From Thermodesulfatator indicus DSM 15286 (GTDB lineage Bacteria; Desulfobacterota; Thermodesulfobacteria; Thermodesulfobacteriales; Thermodesulfatatoraceae): a stretch of 64,000 nt of DNA. Shown piece by piece: positions 8,522 through 18,430 of the stretch. A program made the translations under genes and the position numbers. The DNA lies in assembly GCF_000217795.1 (NCBI RefSeq), contig NC_015681.1, positions 558,001 through 622,000 on the forward strand. Direction: 5' to 3'. Numbering within the stretch: position 1 is the stretch's first letter; every line of letters begins with the position of its first letter. Below the pieces are notes generated by a model. That model worked only from the letters and a program-made list of their open reading frames with translations, was not told the origin of the DNA and searched no databases.

Positions 8522-11275
8522 ATGCCGCGCTACGTAGTAGGCATAGACCTTGGTACTACTAATTGCGCCCTGGCTTACGCTGACCTGAAAGAAACCGGGC
8601 CTGAACTCAACGTAAAGGTTTTCCAAATTCCCCAGCTAGTAGGGGCTGGGCGTCTTGGCAAAAGGGAAACGCTTCCTTCATTTCTTTATTTGCCCGGGGA
8701 GCTTGAGGCTCAGGAAGACCTTGGGCTTCCCTGGGATAACTCACGCCGCTTTGCCGTGGGCACGTACGCCAGGGATCATGGAGCTCTTGTTCCGTCGCGC
8801 CTAGTGTCTTCAGCCAAAAGCTGGCTTTGCCACGGAGGAGTTGACCGTACGGCTAAAATTCTTCCCTGGGGATCGGGAGATGACGTAGAAAAAGTTTCTC
8901 CTGTTGAGGCCTCAGCGCGCTATCTAGAACATTTAAAAGAGGCCTGGAACTACGAAATAGCCAGCGATGACCCTGAAAAGCGTCTGGAAAACCAGCTTGT
9001 AATTCTTACGGTGCCGGCCTCATTTGATGAGGTTGCCCGGGAGCTTACCCTTCAAGCCGCCCAAATGGCAGGCCTGGAAGTGATTTTATTAGAAGAACCA
9101 ACAGCCGCGCTCTACGCCTGGCTATCTCAGAATGAGAAAAACTGGTACGAAAAGCTAAATCCAGGAGAACACGTGCTCATTTGCGATATAGGTGGTGGTA
9201 CCAGTGACTTCACCGTCGTAGAGGTGCGCGAAGGGCAAGAAGGCCCTTACCTTGAACGCATTGCCGTGGGAGACCACATACTGCTTGGTGGAGACAACAT
9301 TGACCTGGCTCTGGCTAAGTTAGCCGAAAAGAAACTCCCTACCAAACGGCTTGATTTTGCAAGATTCCAGACCCTTACTTTTCTCTGTCGCGAACTGAAA
9401 GAACGGCTTCTTTCTCCTGACGGCCCTGAAGAAGACGCGGTAAGGCTTACCGGCCGCGGCCGAGCCCTCATCGCCGACACCTTAGTGGCCAGGATCACCC
9501 GAGACGAAGTGCTTTCTTTGATACTCAAAGACTTTTTCCCTGAAGTCACCTTCAATCAAGCTCTGGCTAGAGTGGAATCTGTGCCAAGGGGTATGCGTGA
9601 CTGGGGGCTTCCTTACGCTCGCGAGCAAGCCATTACCAGGCATCTTGGAGCCTTTCTCTATAAAAATAAAATAGAAAAGGTTGAAGTAATCCTTTTTAAC
9701 GGCGGAGCTTTAAAACCACCAATTTTTAGAGAGCGCCTTAAAGAAGAAGTTGCTCGCTGGTTTAATCTCAACTCTTTAAAAGTCTTAGAGACCACGTCCT
9801 TAGACCTGGCCGTGGCCATAGGCGCAGCCTACTACGGCCTGGTCAAACAAGGGCTTGGCATAAGGGTAGGAGGAGGACTACCCAGAGCCTATTATCTGGG
9901 AGTTGAAGAAGGAGATAAAGCCAAAGCCGTTTGCCTGGCCCCGAAAGGCTTAAAAGAAGGAGAAAAGCTTTCCCTGCCTAAAACTTTTAAGGTTTTAACC
10001 AATCGCCCGGTAAAATTTCCACTTTACACGTCTTCTACCAGAAACGACTCTCTGGGAGACGTGGTTGAACTTGACGAAAACTTTGCCGAACTCCCCCCTC
10101 TTTCCACCACCCTTAAGTTCGGACGCAAAAGTGGTCTCAAAGAAATCCCCGTACGCATTGAGGTTTTGCTCTCAGAAGTGGGCGTCCTTGAAACCTATTG
10201 TTGCTCACTTGAAACACCACACCGCTGGCGGCTCCAGTTCAACCTGAGAATACAGGAGAAAAAAATCGCTGATGAACCAGAAGGCGTAATTGTGGCTAAA
10301 GATAAGACGGAAAGCGAGCCTTCACCCATAGAAAAAGAAAAAATTGAACAAGCCCGAAACACCATAAAAACAGCCTTTGAGAAAAACGTCCAAAAACTCC
10401 CTCAAATAACGAATCTCTTAGAAAAGACCTTTGAAATGGAGCGTGACCGCTGGCCAACCGCTCTGATAAGAGAACTAGCTGATCTTCTGATTGAAAATAA
10501 AGGCTGGCGCACTAAATCAGCAGCGCATGAGGCCCGCTGGTTTAATCTTTTAGGCTTCTTTTTAAGGCCGGGCTACGGTGATATTTCTGATCCTTTCCGC
10601 GTGGGAAAAATCTGGGGGCTTTATTTTGAAGGGGTAACTCACAAAAGAGATAAGGCGGTTCAACTTGAATGGTGGATTTTTTGGCGCAGAGTGGCTGGAG
10701 GCTTAAGCCGTGGCAAGCAAGAACAACTATTTGCCAAAATCAAACCATACGTATTACCCGGCCAGGGGAAAAAAGTCCCTAAGGTTTCTCCTCAAGAAAG
10801 GCGAGAAATCTGGCTATGCGTGGCCAACCTTGAAAGGCTTTCCCCAGAAGTAAAGTATGAGCTAGCGCGAAAAGTGCTACCTCAGGCCTTAAAAAAGAAC
10901 GACAGACTTTTCATATTTGTCCTTTCAAGGCTTCTTGCGCGGGTCCTCCTTTACGGCCCAGCCGATGCCGTTGTTCCACCTAAAAAAGTTAAGCCTCTGA
11001 TAGAAGAAATGATATCTCATCTTAAAAAGCAAAAAATTCCAGAAAAAATTGCCCGCCTTTGGGCAGAGGCCTTAATCAACATTGGACGCTTAAGCGGAGA
11101 TAGGGCCCTTGACTTACCTGAAGAAATAAGACTGGCCATCAAAGAACTGCTTGTGTCCTGGAATATACCTGCAGAAAATTATCAACCTTTAGAAAAAGTA
11201 GTAGAGCTGGAAGAGGCTCAACGCACCAGATTATTTGGGGAAACGCTTCCCTTAGGGCTTAAGATTCATGACTAA
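8522..11275 (+). CDS. Large Hsp70-family protein (DnaK-like ATPase with DUF3731-type C-terminus)
   Basis: A 917-residue protein, far longer than DnaK (about 640). Residues 1-440 are an Hsp70/actin-fold ATPase: VVGIDLGTTNCALAYAD at the N-terminus, LLEEPTAALYAW, and ICDIGGGTSDFTVVEV for phosphate binding. A beta-rich region follows, then from about residue 600 an alpha-helical C-terminus with RPGYGDISDPFRVGKIW and WRRVAGGLSRGKQ, resembling the DUF3731 domain found on a subset of bacterial Hsp70-like proteins. It lacks the DnaK-type C-terminal EEVD-like tail. The function of this subgroup is not established. The ATG abuts the receiver-gene stop, and the HU-like gene overlaps its end by 8 bases. 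Confidence 0.85.
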   Translation: MPRYVVGIDLGTTNCALAYADLKETGPELNVKVFQIPQLVGAGRLGKRETLPSFLYLPGELEAQEDLGLPWDNSRRFAVGTYARDHGALVPSRLVSSAKSWLCHGGVDRTAKILPWGSGDDVEKVSPVEASARYLEHLKEAWNYEIASDDPEKRLENQLVILTVPASFDEVARELTLQAAQMAGLEVILLEEPTAALYAWLSQNEKNWYEKLNPGEHVLICDIGGGTSDFTVVEVREGQEGPYLERIAVGDHILLGGDNIDLALAKLAEKKLPTKRLDFARFQTLTFLCRELKERLLSPDGPEEDAVRLTGRGRALIADTLVARITRDEVLSLILKDFFPEVTFNQALARVESVPRGMRDWGLPYAREQAITRHLGAFLYKNKIEKVEVILFNGGALKPPIFRERLKEEVARWFNLNSLKVLETTSLDLAVAIGAAYYGLVKQGLGIRVGGGLPRAYYLGVEEGDKAKAVCLAPKGLKEGEKLSLPKTFKVLTNRPVKFPLYTSSTRNDSLGDVVELDENFAELPPLSTTLKFGRKSGLKEIPVRIEVLLSEVGVLETYCCSLETPHRWRLQFNLRIQEKKIADEPEGVIVAKDKTESEPSPIEKEKIEQARNTIKTAFEKNVQKLPQITNLLEKTFEMERDRWPTALIRELADLLIENKGWRTKSAAHEARWFNLLGFFLRPGYGDISDPFRVGKIWGLYFEGVTHKRDKAVQLEWWIFWRRVAGGLSRGKQEQLFAKIKPYVLPGQGKKVPKVSPQERREIWLCVANLERLSPEVKYELARKVLPQALKKNDRLFIFVLSRLLARVLLYGPADAVVPPKKVKPLIEEMISHLKKQKIPEKIARLWAEALINIGRLSGDRALDLPEEIRLAIKELLVSWNIPAENYQPLEKVVELEEAQRTRLFGETLPLGLKIHD

Positions 11276-11543
11276 ACAGGAACTAACAAGGCTTCTTTCG
11301 GAAAGGCTCCGTATAAGCAAACGTGAAGCTTCTATTTGGGTGGAAGCCTTTTTTGAATCCCTGAAAGATGAGCTTGAAAATGACGGCAAGGTAGTTTTTC
11401 AGGGATTCGGAAGTTTTAAAGTTTATACCACCAAAGCCAAAAGTCTCTACAATCCAAGATTTAAAAAGAAGATCAATATAACCCCTCGAAAAAAAGTTCG
11501 TTTTCATCCAAGCCGCAAGTTACTAGAGAAACTGAATAAGTAG
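11268..11543 (+). CDS. HU/IHF-family DNA-binding protein
   Basis: A 91-residue histone-like protein. The helical N-terminus (MTKQELTRLLSERL) and the GFGSFKV turn are conserved. The DNA-binding arm is present but divergent (KAKSLYNPRFKKKINITPRKKV) with the family Asn-Pro dipeptide retained. It is likely to bend or coat DNA in the nucleoid; whether it is the main HU or a specialised paralogue cannot be told. It is the last gene of the plus-strand run beginning at 1543, and its start lies within the end of the Hsp70-like gene. Confidence 0.9.
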   Translation: MTKQELTRLLSERLRISKREASIWVEAFFESLKDELENDGKVVFQGFGSFKVYTTKAKSLYNPRFKKKINITPRKKVRFHPSRKLLEKLNK

Positions 11544-11620
11544 GGCCGTTAAATCCAGTTACTTTTCATTCTCACTTTCTTATGCTATATGGAGATAAAC
11601 AAAAATTTAAGGAGGTATTT

Positions 11621-12430
11621 ATGAAAAAAATCCTTTTTTGGTCCGTAATGTTAGTTTTTCTGTCAGTTTTTATGACCACGGCTCTAATTAAGCCTGCTAA
11701 AGCGGAAAATACTCTGGAAAAGATTAAAAAACGGGGTTACATGATTGTAGGCGTCAAATATGATTTCAAACCCTTTGGTTTTGTAAATGAAAAGGGAGAA
11801 GTGGTAGGTTTTGATATAGATCTAGTAAATTACATCGCCAAAAAACTAGGCGTAAAAGTTAAGTTAGTACAGGTTACTTCAAAGACGAGAATTCCAATGC
11901 TTGAAAGCGGCTCAGTTGACCTGGTAGCTGCTTCTATGACTCACAAACGTAAAAGAGATCTTCCTATTGATTTTACTATTAGTTATTACTTTGATGGACA
12001 AGCGATTTTGGCCAGAAGTGATTGCCAAGCCAAAAGCTACAAAGACTTCGCTGGTAAAAAAGTAGCAGCTATTCAGGGGGCAACAAGTGGACCTAACTTT
12101 AAAAAAGTTCAGCCCAAAGCCGAAATAGTATATTTCCAAGAATATCCACAGGCCTTAATGGCCTTAATGAAAGGCAAAGTCGATGCTATCACCACTGATT
12201 ACACCTGGTGTGCCACTCAGGCCAAAGATTCCCACGGAAAACTTAAAGTAATTGGAGAACCCTTCACCTATGAACCTTACGGTATGGGTGTAAGAGAAAA
12301 CGACAGCGATTTTAGAGACGCCATTAATTTTGCCATCCAAGACGCTGTTATAGATGGAACTTATACGAAAATTTTTGAAAAGTGGTTTGGCAAAAAACCA
12401 ACAAGGCTTCCTGAAGTCTGGCCTAAGTAA
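11621..12430 (+). CDS. Polar amino-acid ABC transporter, periplasmic binding protein
   Basis: A 269-residue family 3 solute-binding protein. A signal peptide ends at about residue 27-28 (IKPAKA). The mature domain carries GYMIVGVKYDFKPFGF, then GEVVGFDIDLVNYIAKKLG, and VDAITTDYTW near the hinge. The ligand is probably an acidic or polar amino acid, judged only from the family. The start at 11621 follows aaggaggtattt; an upstream in-frame start would spoil the signal peptide. The permease and ATPase genes follow, with a hairpin between that may limit their expression relative to the binding protein. Confidence 0.92.
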   Translation: MKKILFWSVMLVFLSVFMTTALIKPAKAENTLEKIKKRGYMIVGVKYDFKPFGFVNEKGEVVGFDIDLVNYIAKKLGVKVKLVQVTSKTRIPMLESGSVDLVAASMTHKRKRDLPIDFTISYYFDGQAILARSDCQAKSYKDFAGKKVAAIQGATSGPNFKKVQPKAEIVYFQEYPQALMALMKGKVDAITTDYTWCATQAKDSHGKLKVIGEPFTYEPYGMGVRENDSDFRDAINFAIQDAVIDGTYTKIFEKWFGKKPTRLPEVWPK

Positions 12431-12433
12431 TTA

Positions 12434-12455
12434 AAGGGGGCGATATAGCCCCCTT
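12434..12455 (+). terminator. GC-rich hairpin between binding-protein and permease genes
   Basis: An 8-bp perfect stem (aagggggc and gccccctt) with a 6-base loop lies three bases after the binding-protein stop. The run of Ts that follows is interrupted, so it may be a partial terminator or an mRNA 3'-end stabiliser, a common device to keep binding protein in excess over permease. Confidence 0.65.
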
Positions 12456-12550
12456 CTCTGAATTTTTATATCTACCAGCTTTTTGAGTCTTTAAGAAGTA
12501 TTTAAGTAAGATAACTTCTATTCTTCTGCAAAAATTTTGAGGAGGATGTA

Positions 12551-13258
12551 TTGCTCATAGATTTGCTTGTTGAATATAAAGGCCTTATATGGCAAGGTCT
12601 AACTACTACTATAAAATTATCTGTTATAGGAATACTTCTATCTACAATTTGGGGTTTTATTATAGGTTTTTTCAGAAACTCTAAGTCTGAATGGCTTAAA
12701 ATTTTTGGATACTACTACGTAGAACTTTTTAGAAATATTCCCCTTATAGTTCAAATATTTTTTATTTATTTTTCTTTTAACATTGCCGATGTTTTTCCTT
12801 TTCTCAAAGAATTTGCTAGAATACTCAAGGTAGAAGATGCAAATGCTTTTTTCTCCGCTTTATTGGCACTAGTTCTTTATACTTCAGCCTATATATCAGA
12901 AGTTGTAAAATCGGGCCTCAATGCTATTCCGCGTTCACAAATAGAAGCAGCCGCTAGCCTTGGATTTACTAAATTGCAAATGATATTTTACATTATAATT
13001 CCTCAACTTTTTCTAATTATTATACCAGCATTAACTAATCAGTATTTAAACTTAATAAAGAATTCTTCTCTAGCGATGACGATAGGAGTAGCAGAATTGA
13101 CTTTTGTTACTCAACAAATAGATGCAGAAACATTTAGAGGATTCGAAGCTGCAACAATAGTTACAATTCTATATATTATTTTAACCCTAACAACTTCATT
13201 CATAATGTCTTTAATAAACAAATGGGTATCGAAAAATGGCAGACGCACCTTTGAATAA
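12551..13258 (+). CDS. Polar amino-acid ABC transporter permease 1 (HisM/GlnP type)
   Basis: A 235-residue inner-membrane permease with about five transmembrane helices. The EAA loop that contacts the ATPase is visible as EAAASLGFTKLQMIFYIIIP, and GLTTTIKLSVIGILLS near the N-terminus is typical of the HisMQ group. The start is a TTG at 12551 preceded by a good gaggagga ribosome-binding site. Arg codons are mostly AGA and the DNA is strikingly AT-rich compared with the genes before 11.5 kb. It overlaps permease 2 by 23 bases. Confidence 0.92.
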   Translation: MLIDLLVEYKGLIWQGLTTTIKLSVIGILLSTIWGFIIGFFRNSKSEWLKIFGYYYVELFRNIPLIVQIFFIYFSFNIADVFPFLKEFARILKVEDANAFFSALLALVLYTSAYISEVVKSGLNAIPRSQIEAAASLGFTKLQMIFYIIIPQLFLIIIPALTNQYLNLIKNSSLAMTIGVAELTFVTQQIDAETFRGFEAATIVTILYIILTLTTSFIMSLINKWVSKNGRRTFE

Positions 13259-14033
13259 AAACAAAGAACATTTAATTCACCTTAGTTCAGGTATTATATT
13301 AAGCATATTAATGTTTTTTTATTTTAAACATTTGAACTTAAAACCTGTACTAACTGAAGATAATATTAGATTTCTTCTTTTTGGAATGCCAGGAGAAATA
13401 GGCGGCTTAGCTCTCACTCTATTATTAACTCTTATCCTTGTCCCTATTACCCTTATTTTTGGTGCTTTTTTGGCCATATTAAGAAGCTCTAAAGGCATTC
13501 TCAAATGGATAGCCAGTTTTTACATAGAAGTAGTAAGAGCTACTCCTCTTATAATGGTAATCTTTTGGGTATATTTTGCTATTCCAATATTCATAAAAAA
13601 CGTCACTAACAAAGACATTTCTGTTCAACCAGTAATAGCCGCTCTTATCGCTTTTTCTATATTTACTTCTGCATATATTGCTGAAATTCTACGTAGTGGC
13701 TTGAATTCTATATCAAAAGGAACAAAAGAAGCAGCATTAAGTTTAGGGCTTACAAAATTCCAAATGTATGCCTATATCATCATTCCCTTAGTAATAAAAA
13801 GAATGCTGCCTTCACTCCTGGCTCAATATGTAGCCATGTTTAAAGACACTTCACTTGCCTATATTATTGGAGTTATAGAATTTTTCAGAGCTGCTACTAT
13901 TCTAAATAACAGGCTTTTTTTGAGTATGGAAATATTTACTATTGTTGCTATAGTTTACTTTATTTTATCTTTTATGATGAGCAGACTAGCCAGAAAACTT
14001 GAAATAAGATGGAGGAAACAGTTAAGTGACTAG
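13236..14033 (+). CDS. Polar amino-acid ABC transporter permease 2
   Basis: A 265-residue paired permease. An extra N-terminal membrane segment ([19 protein letters not shown]) precedes the standard core. The EAA loop is [21 protein letters not shown], followed by [16 protein letters not shown], the usual end of the family. It would form a heterodimer with permease 1. It overlaps both neighbours (23 bases upstream, 8 bases downstream), so translation is coupled. AT-rich like its neighbours. Confidence 0.92.
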   Translation: MADAPLNKNKEHLIHLSSGIILSILMFFYFKHLNLKPVLTEDNIRFLLFGMPGEIGGLALTLLLTLILVPITLIFGAFLAILRSSKGILKWIASFYIEVVRATPLIMVIFWVYFAIPIFIKNVTNKDISVQPVIAALIAFSIFTSAYIAEILRSGLNSISKGTKEAALSLGLTKFQMYAYIIIPLVIKRMLPSLLAQYVAMFKDTSLAYIIGVIEFFRAATILNNRLFLSMEIFTIVAIVYFILSFMMSRLARKLEIRWRKQLSD

Positions 14034-14769
14034 GACAATAAAAGAAGAAAAAATTATTGAATTTATTAATGTAACCAAATATTTTGGAGCCTTCAAAGTA
14101 CTAGATAACATTAATTTTCATGTAAAAAAATCAGAAATAATAGTAATATGCGGGCCTAGCGGCAGTGGAAAATCAACTCTTATACGATGTATCAATAAAC
14201 TAGAAAAAATTCAAGAAGGTAAGATTTTATTTCACGGCCAAAATATAAGAGAAATAAAATCTATAGAAATACGAAAAAAAATAGGAATGGTATTTCAACA
14301 CTTTAATTTGTTCCCACACTTGACAGTTAGAGAAAATATAACTCTCCCTCTTATAAAAGTCCAAAAGAAACCCAAAAAAGAAGCCGAGATATTAGCGGAA
14401 GAAACTTTAGCAAGAGTTAAATTGAGCGATCAAATAAACAAATATCCAAGTGAACTTTCCGGAGGCCAGAAACAACGTGTTGCAATTGCTAGAGTCTTAG
14501 CTATGAAACCCGAGGTAATGTTATTTGATGAACCAACTTCTGCGTTAGACCCAGAAATGGTAAATGAAGTTTTAGATGTAATGAAAAGTCTAACTGAAGA
14601 AGACATAACCATTCTATGCGTAACTCACGAGATGGGCTTTGCTAGAGAAGTAGCTGATAGGATTATCTTTATGGATGCAGGTAAAATTGTAGAAAATACT
14701 GATGTAAATACTTTCTTCTCTCATACAGATAATCCTAGAGTCAAAGAATTTTTGTCAAAGATAATGTAG
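14026..14769 (+). CDS. Polar amino-acid ABC transporter ATPase (GlnQ/HisP type)
   Basis: A 247-residue ATP-binding subunit starting at GTG 14026, eight bases inside the permease 2 gene. Walker A is GPSGSGKST (43-51), the ABC signature is LSGGQ (144-148), Walker B is VMLFDEP (D168-E169) and the switch histidine is H201 (CVTHEMGFA). It completes a four-subunit uptake system with the upstream binding protein and permeases. A possible weak promoter for the next genes (TTGAAA at 14782, TAAAAA at 14805, 17-base spacing) lies in the 102-base gap that follows. Confidence 0.95.
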   Translation: MTRTIKEEKIIEFINVTKYFGAFKVLDNINFHVKKSEIIVICGPSGSGKSTLIRCINKLEKIQEGKILFHGQNIREIKSIEIRKKIGMVFQHFNLFPHLTVRENITLPLIKVQKKPKKEAEILAEETLARVKLSDQINKYPSELSGGQKQRVAIARVLAMKPEVMLFDEPTSALDPEMVNEVLDVMKSLTEEDITILCVTHEMGFAREVADRIIFMDAGKIVENTDVNTFFSHTDNPRVKEFLSKIM

Positions 14770-14871
14770 CTCTTAAAAGACTTGAAATATTTTAGAAAAT
14801 AGCGTAAAAACAACAATATTTTCGTGCTTTGAGTAAAGTTTTAAAAATCGTCAAACGGGAAGGGGCAGTTT

Positions 14872-16839
14872 ATGGTAATCGTAGGTGTAGATACAGGAGG
14901 AACTTTTACTGATTTTATATACAAAAAGGGGAACAAATGGGGTGTATATAAAATTTTATCCACCCCTTCCAATCCCGCCCAGGCAGTTCTAGAAGGTTTA
15001 AAAGTCATTCTCGATGGGCAACCAGGCAACATTACCCATGGCTCTACAGTAGCAACTAATGCTATTCTAGAAAGAAAAGGTGCTATAACTGCTCTTATTA
15101 CTAATAAAGGATTTGAAGATATAATCGAAATAGGTCGTCAAAACAGAAGAAATTTATACGATCTTTTTTATAAGAAAAACAAGCCATTAGTTCCTTCTAA
15201 TTTAAGATTTGGCATTAAATGTAGAATCAACCCAAAAGGTGAAGAAGTTGAAAAAATTAATAAAGAAGAAATCATAAAATTAATTAAAAAATTAAAAACT
15301 AAAGGAATAGAATCTGTAGCTGTTTGTTTTTTATTTTCTTTTTTAAATAACTCTCACGAAAAAGAATTAGAAAAATATTTAAAAGAGGAAAATATTTACT
15401 ATTGTTTATCTAGTGAAATTTTACCTGAGTTCAGAGAATATGAAAGAACTTCCACCACAGTAATTAATGCTTATGTATCTCCTAAAATGAGTCAATATAT
15501 AAGTTTCATAAGAAAAAACCTTTCTCAAGAAAGCAAGTTACGCATAATGCAATCAAACGGAGGAATTATTTCTTATGATATTGCTATGAAAGAATCTGTA
15601 AGGACTATTCTTTCTGGACCGGCTGGAGGGGTGGTAGGAGCCTTTGAAATCGCTAAAATGGCAGGCTTTGATAAGCTTATCACCTTTGACATGGGGGGCA
15701 CCTCTACTGATGTAGCTTTAATTGATCAGAAAATTCCTTTAACCGTAGAATCTGAAATAGAAGGCTTTCCAGTAAAAGTTCCGATGATAGATATTCATAC
15801 TGTTGGAGCAGGCGGAGGTTCTATTGCCCATATTGATGCTGGCGGGGCCCTAAAAGTTGGACCTGTAAGTGCAGGCGCTGATCCTGGGCCTATATGCTAC
15901 GGAAAAGGTAATCAGATTACCGTAACAGACGCCAATCTTTATTTAGGTAGGCTTGTCCCTGAATATTTTTTAGGTGGCAAAATGAAACTATACAAGGAAA
16001 AACTTGAGCCCTTTTTTGCCGAGATGGCCCGTAAAGCAGGATTAACCCCTATAGAACTAGCCGAAGGGATACTCGACATAGCTAATTCAAATATGGAAAG
16101 GGCTATAAGAGTCATTTCTGTTGAAAAAGGTTATAATCCATCTGATTTTATTCTTTTCTCTTTTGGTGGGGCAGGCGGAATGCATGCGTGTTTCTTAGCT
16201 AAATTATTAAGAATTCCTAAAGTATTTATTCCTAAAAACCCAGGTATTTTATCAGCTATAGGAATGATACTTTCTGATATAATTAAAGATTACTCACAAA
16301 CAGTAATGTTAAAAGAAAATATTTCATATCAAGAACTTAAAGACTTGTTTGCACCATTGATTAATAAGGCTAAAGATGATCTCCTTCATGAAGGAGTTTA
16401 TAAAGAAAGTATCAACCTGGAACTTTATTTAGATATGAGATATCTAGGACAATCATACGAAATTATGATACCTTTTTCTACTAATTTTAGAGAAGATTTC
16501 CATCAATATCATAAAAAACTATATGGTTATGCCAATTTTGACAAACCTATTGAAATTGTAAATATTAGACTTAGAGCCAGGGGAAAAATGGACAAACCGT
16601 CATTTGACCGACAAACTACTCCTTCGTCTAAAATAGATGAAAAAGCTTATTTAACCGAAACAAAAACCATTTTTAATGGAGAAGAATATCCAACTAAAGT
16701 TTTTAATAGAGACTTTTTAAATTACGGCAATGAAATAGAAGGGCCTGCAATAATTATTGAATATTCTTCTACAATTGTAGTTCCACCAAAAACCAAATTA
16801 TTTGTTGATGAATTCCAAAATTTAATTATAAAAGTATAA
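14872..16839 (+). CDS. Hydantoinase/5-oxoprolinase family protein, A subunit (HyuA type)
   Basis: A 655-residue ATP-dependent amidohydrolase subunit. It begins VIVGVDTGGTFTDFIYK, the phosphate-1 loop of the actin/ASKHA fold; LSGPAGGVVGAFEIAK and ITFDMGGTSTDVAL form the second nucleotide-binding part, and GAGGGSIAHIDAGG with GAGGMHACFLA are typical family stretches. The family opens hydantoins, 5-oxoproline or related lactams, or carboxylates ketones; the substrate cannot be read from sequence. The B subunit follows after 14 bases, and transporters flank the pair on both sides, suggesting import and degradation of one nitrogen-rich compound. AT-rich with AGA-dominated Arg. Confidence 0.9.
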   Translation: MVIVGVDTGGTFTDFIYKKGNKWGVYKILSTPSNPAQAVLEGLKVILDGQPGNITHGSTVATNAILERKGAITALITNKGFEDIIEIGRQNRRNLYDLFYKKNKPLVPSNLRFGIKCRINPKGEEVEKINKEEIIKLIKKLKTKGIESVAVCFLFSFLNNSHEKELEKYLKEENIYYCLSSEILPEFREYERTSTTVINAYVSPKMSQYISFIRKNLSQESKLRIMQSNGGIISYDIAMKESVRTILSGPAGGVVGAFEIAKMAGFDKLITFDMGGTSTDVALIDQKIPLTVESEIEGFPVKVPMIDIHTVGAGGGSIAHIDAGGALKVGPVSAGADPGPICYGKGNQITVTDANLYLGRLVPEYFLGGKMKLYKEKLEPFFAEMARKAGLTPIELAEGILDIANSNMERAIRVISVEKGYNPSDFILFSFGGAGGMHACFLAKLLRIPKVFIPKNPGILSAIGMILSDIIKDYSQTVMLKENISYQELKDLFAPLINKAKDDLLHEGVYKESINLELYLDMRYLGQSYEIMIPFSTNFREDFHQYHKKLYGYANFDKPIEIVNIRLRARGKMDKPSFDRQTTPSSKIDEKAYLTETKTIFNGEEYPTKVFNRDFLNYGNEIEGPAIIIEYSSTIVVPPKTKLFVDEFQNLIIKV

Positions 16840-16853
16840 CTTGGGAGAACATT

Positions 16854-18416
16854 ATGAATGCAAATCCCATCTTGTTAGAAATATTCAAAAATAGATTCAC
16901 TTCTATTGCTGAAGAAATGGGGGTTACTCTAAATAGAACAGCTTTTTCACCTAATATAAAAGAAAGAAGGGATTTTTCTTGTGCTATATTTAATCAAAAT
17001 GGAGACATGATAGCTCAAGCTGCTCATATTCCCGTCCATTTAGGCTCCATGCCTTTAAGCATCAAATCTATTATTACTAAGCTTCAACTAAACCCTGGTG
17101 ATATGGCTATATTAAATGATCCCTTTAAAGGAGGAACACATCTTCCTGACGTTACTATTGTAGCTCCTGTTTTTTTGGAAGACAATGGCCCTATTTTTTA
17201 TGTAGCTAACAGGGCACATCATGCTGATATAGGAGGGATGACTCCTGGCTCAATGCCTCTTTCTACGTCAATATTTCAAGAAGGTCTAATTATACCTCCT
17301 CTTAAAATAGTAAGAAAAGGAAAAATTGAGCAATCCTTAATGGATTTTATTCTCAACAATGTAAGAACACCTTATGAAAGAGAAGGTGATTTTGCTGCCC
17401 AAATAATGGCAAATTTAACAGGAATCAGAAGGGTTTTAGAATTAATAAATTCATACGGACTTCAAAAAGTACAACAATATGCCTCATTTTTAATAGACTA
17501 TTCTGAAAAAATACTAAGATCTTACTTAAAGGAAATCAAAGATGGAATTTATGAGTTTGAAGACTATATGGATGATGATGGAGTTAACAAAGAAAATATA
17601 AAAATAAAAGTAAAAATAAAAATTTATGGAGACAATGTAACTATAGATTTTTCGGAAAGTGATCCTCAAGTAAAAGGAAGCATAAATAGTGTCTATTCTA
17701 TAGCGTTATCGACAGCGTTATATGTATTTAGATCTCTTATTAATGAAGATATTCCTACCAATGCAGGTCTTTTAAGACCTATAAAACTTATAACTAAAAA
17801 GGGAACTATAGTAGATGCAAGTTTTCCAGCTGCTGTGGCTGGAGGAAACGTAGAAACATCTCAAAGGCTAGTAGATGTTCTTTTAGGGGCTTTATCAAAA
17901 GCTTTGCCGGAAAAAATTCCTGCAGCTTCACAAGGCACTATGAACAATATCACCATTGGCGGAATCGATGAAAACGAAACCGCTTTTACTTATTATGAAA
18001 CCATTGGAGGAGGAATGGGGGCAAGCGCATTTTCTGATGGAGAATCCGCCATTCATTCTCATATGACTAATACTTTAAATACTCCTATAGAAGCCTTGGA
18101 GTTTTCTTATCCTTTAATGGTAGAAGAGTATTCCATAAGAAATAATTCTGGAGGAAAAGGGCTCTATAAAGGCGGAGATGGAATAATAAGAATGATCAAA
18201 ATTCTCAAAGATGCCGAAGTTACAGTATTAAGCGAACGGCGTAAATTCCTTCCATATGGACTTAACGGAGGAGAACCAGGAAAAGCTGGTAAAAATATGA
18301 TTTTTGTAAAAGGTGAATGGAAAAAAATGCCTGGTAAGTTTCACATAAATCTTAAAGCAGGAGATAAAGTTCGTATTGAAACACCAGGTGGCGGAGGTTA
18401 TGGAAAACAAAAATAA
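16854..18416 (+). CDS. Hydantoinase/5-oxoprolinase family protein, B subunit (HyuB type)
   Basis: A 520-residue partner of the A subunit. It starts NPILLEIFKNRFTSIAEEMG, and has FSCAIFNQNGDMIAQAAHIP, GGTHLPDVTIV, ANRAHHADIGGMTPGSMP and the C-terminal GGGGYGKQK stretch, all standard for HyuB. The two subunits together form the active ATP-dependent hydrolase. The ribosome-binding site is gggaga. It is 14 bases after the A subunit and 14 bases before dctP, making one transcription unit with the TRAP transporter likely. Confidence 0.9.
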   Translation: MNANPILLEIFKNRFTSIAEEMGVTLNRTAFSPNIKERRDFSCAIFNQNGDMIAQAAHIPVHLGSMPLSIKSIITKLQLNPGDMAILNDPFKGGTHLPDVTIVAPVFLEDNGPIFYVANRAHHADIGGMTPGSMPLSTSIFQEGLIIPPLKIVRKGKIEQSLMDFILNNVRTPYEREGDFAAQIMANLTGIRRVLELINSYGLQKVQQYASFLIDYSEKILRSYLKEIKDGIYEFEDYMDDDGVNKENIKIKVKIKIYGDNVTIDFSESDPQVKGSINSVYSIALSTALYVFRSLINEDIPTNAGLLRPIKLITKKGTIVDASFPAAVAGGNVETSQRLVDVLLGALSKALPEKIPAASQGTMNNITIGGIDENETAFTYYETIGGGMGASAFSDGESAIHSHMTNTLNTPIEALEFSYPLMVEEYSIRNNSGGKGLYKGGDGIIRMIKILKDAEVTVLSERRKFLPYGLNGGEPGKAGKNMIFVKGEWKKMPGKFHINLKAGDKVRIETPGGGGYGKQK

Positions 18417-18430
18417 ATAAGGAGGTTAAC

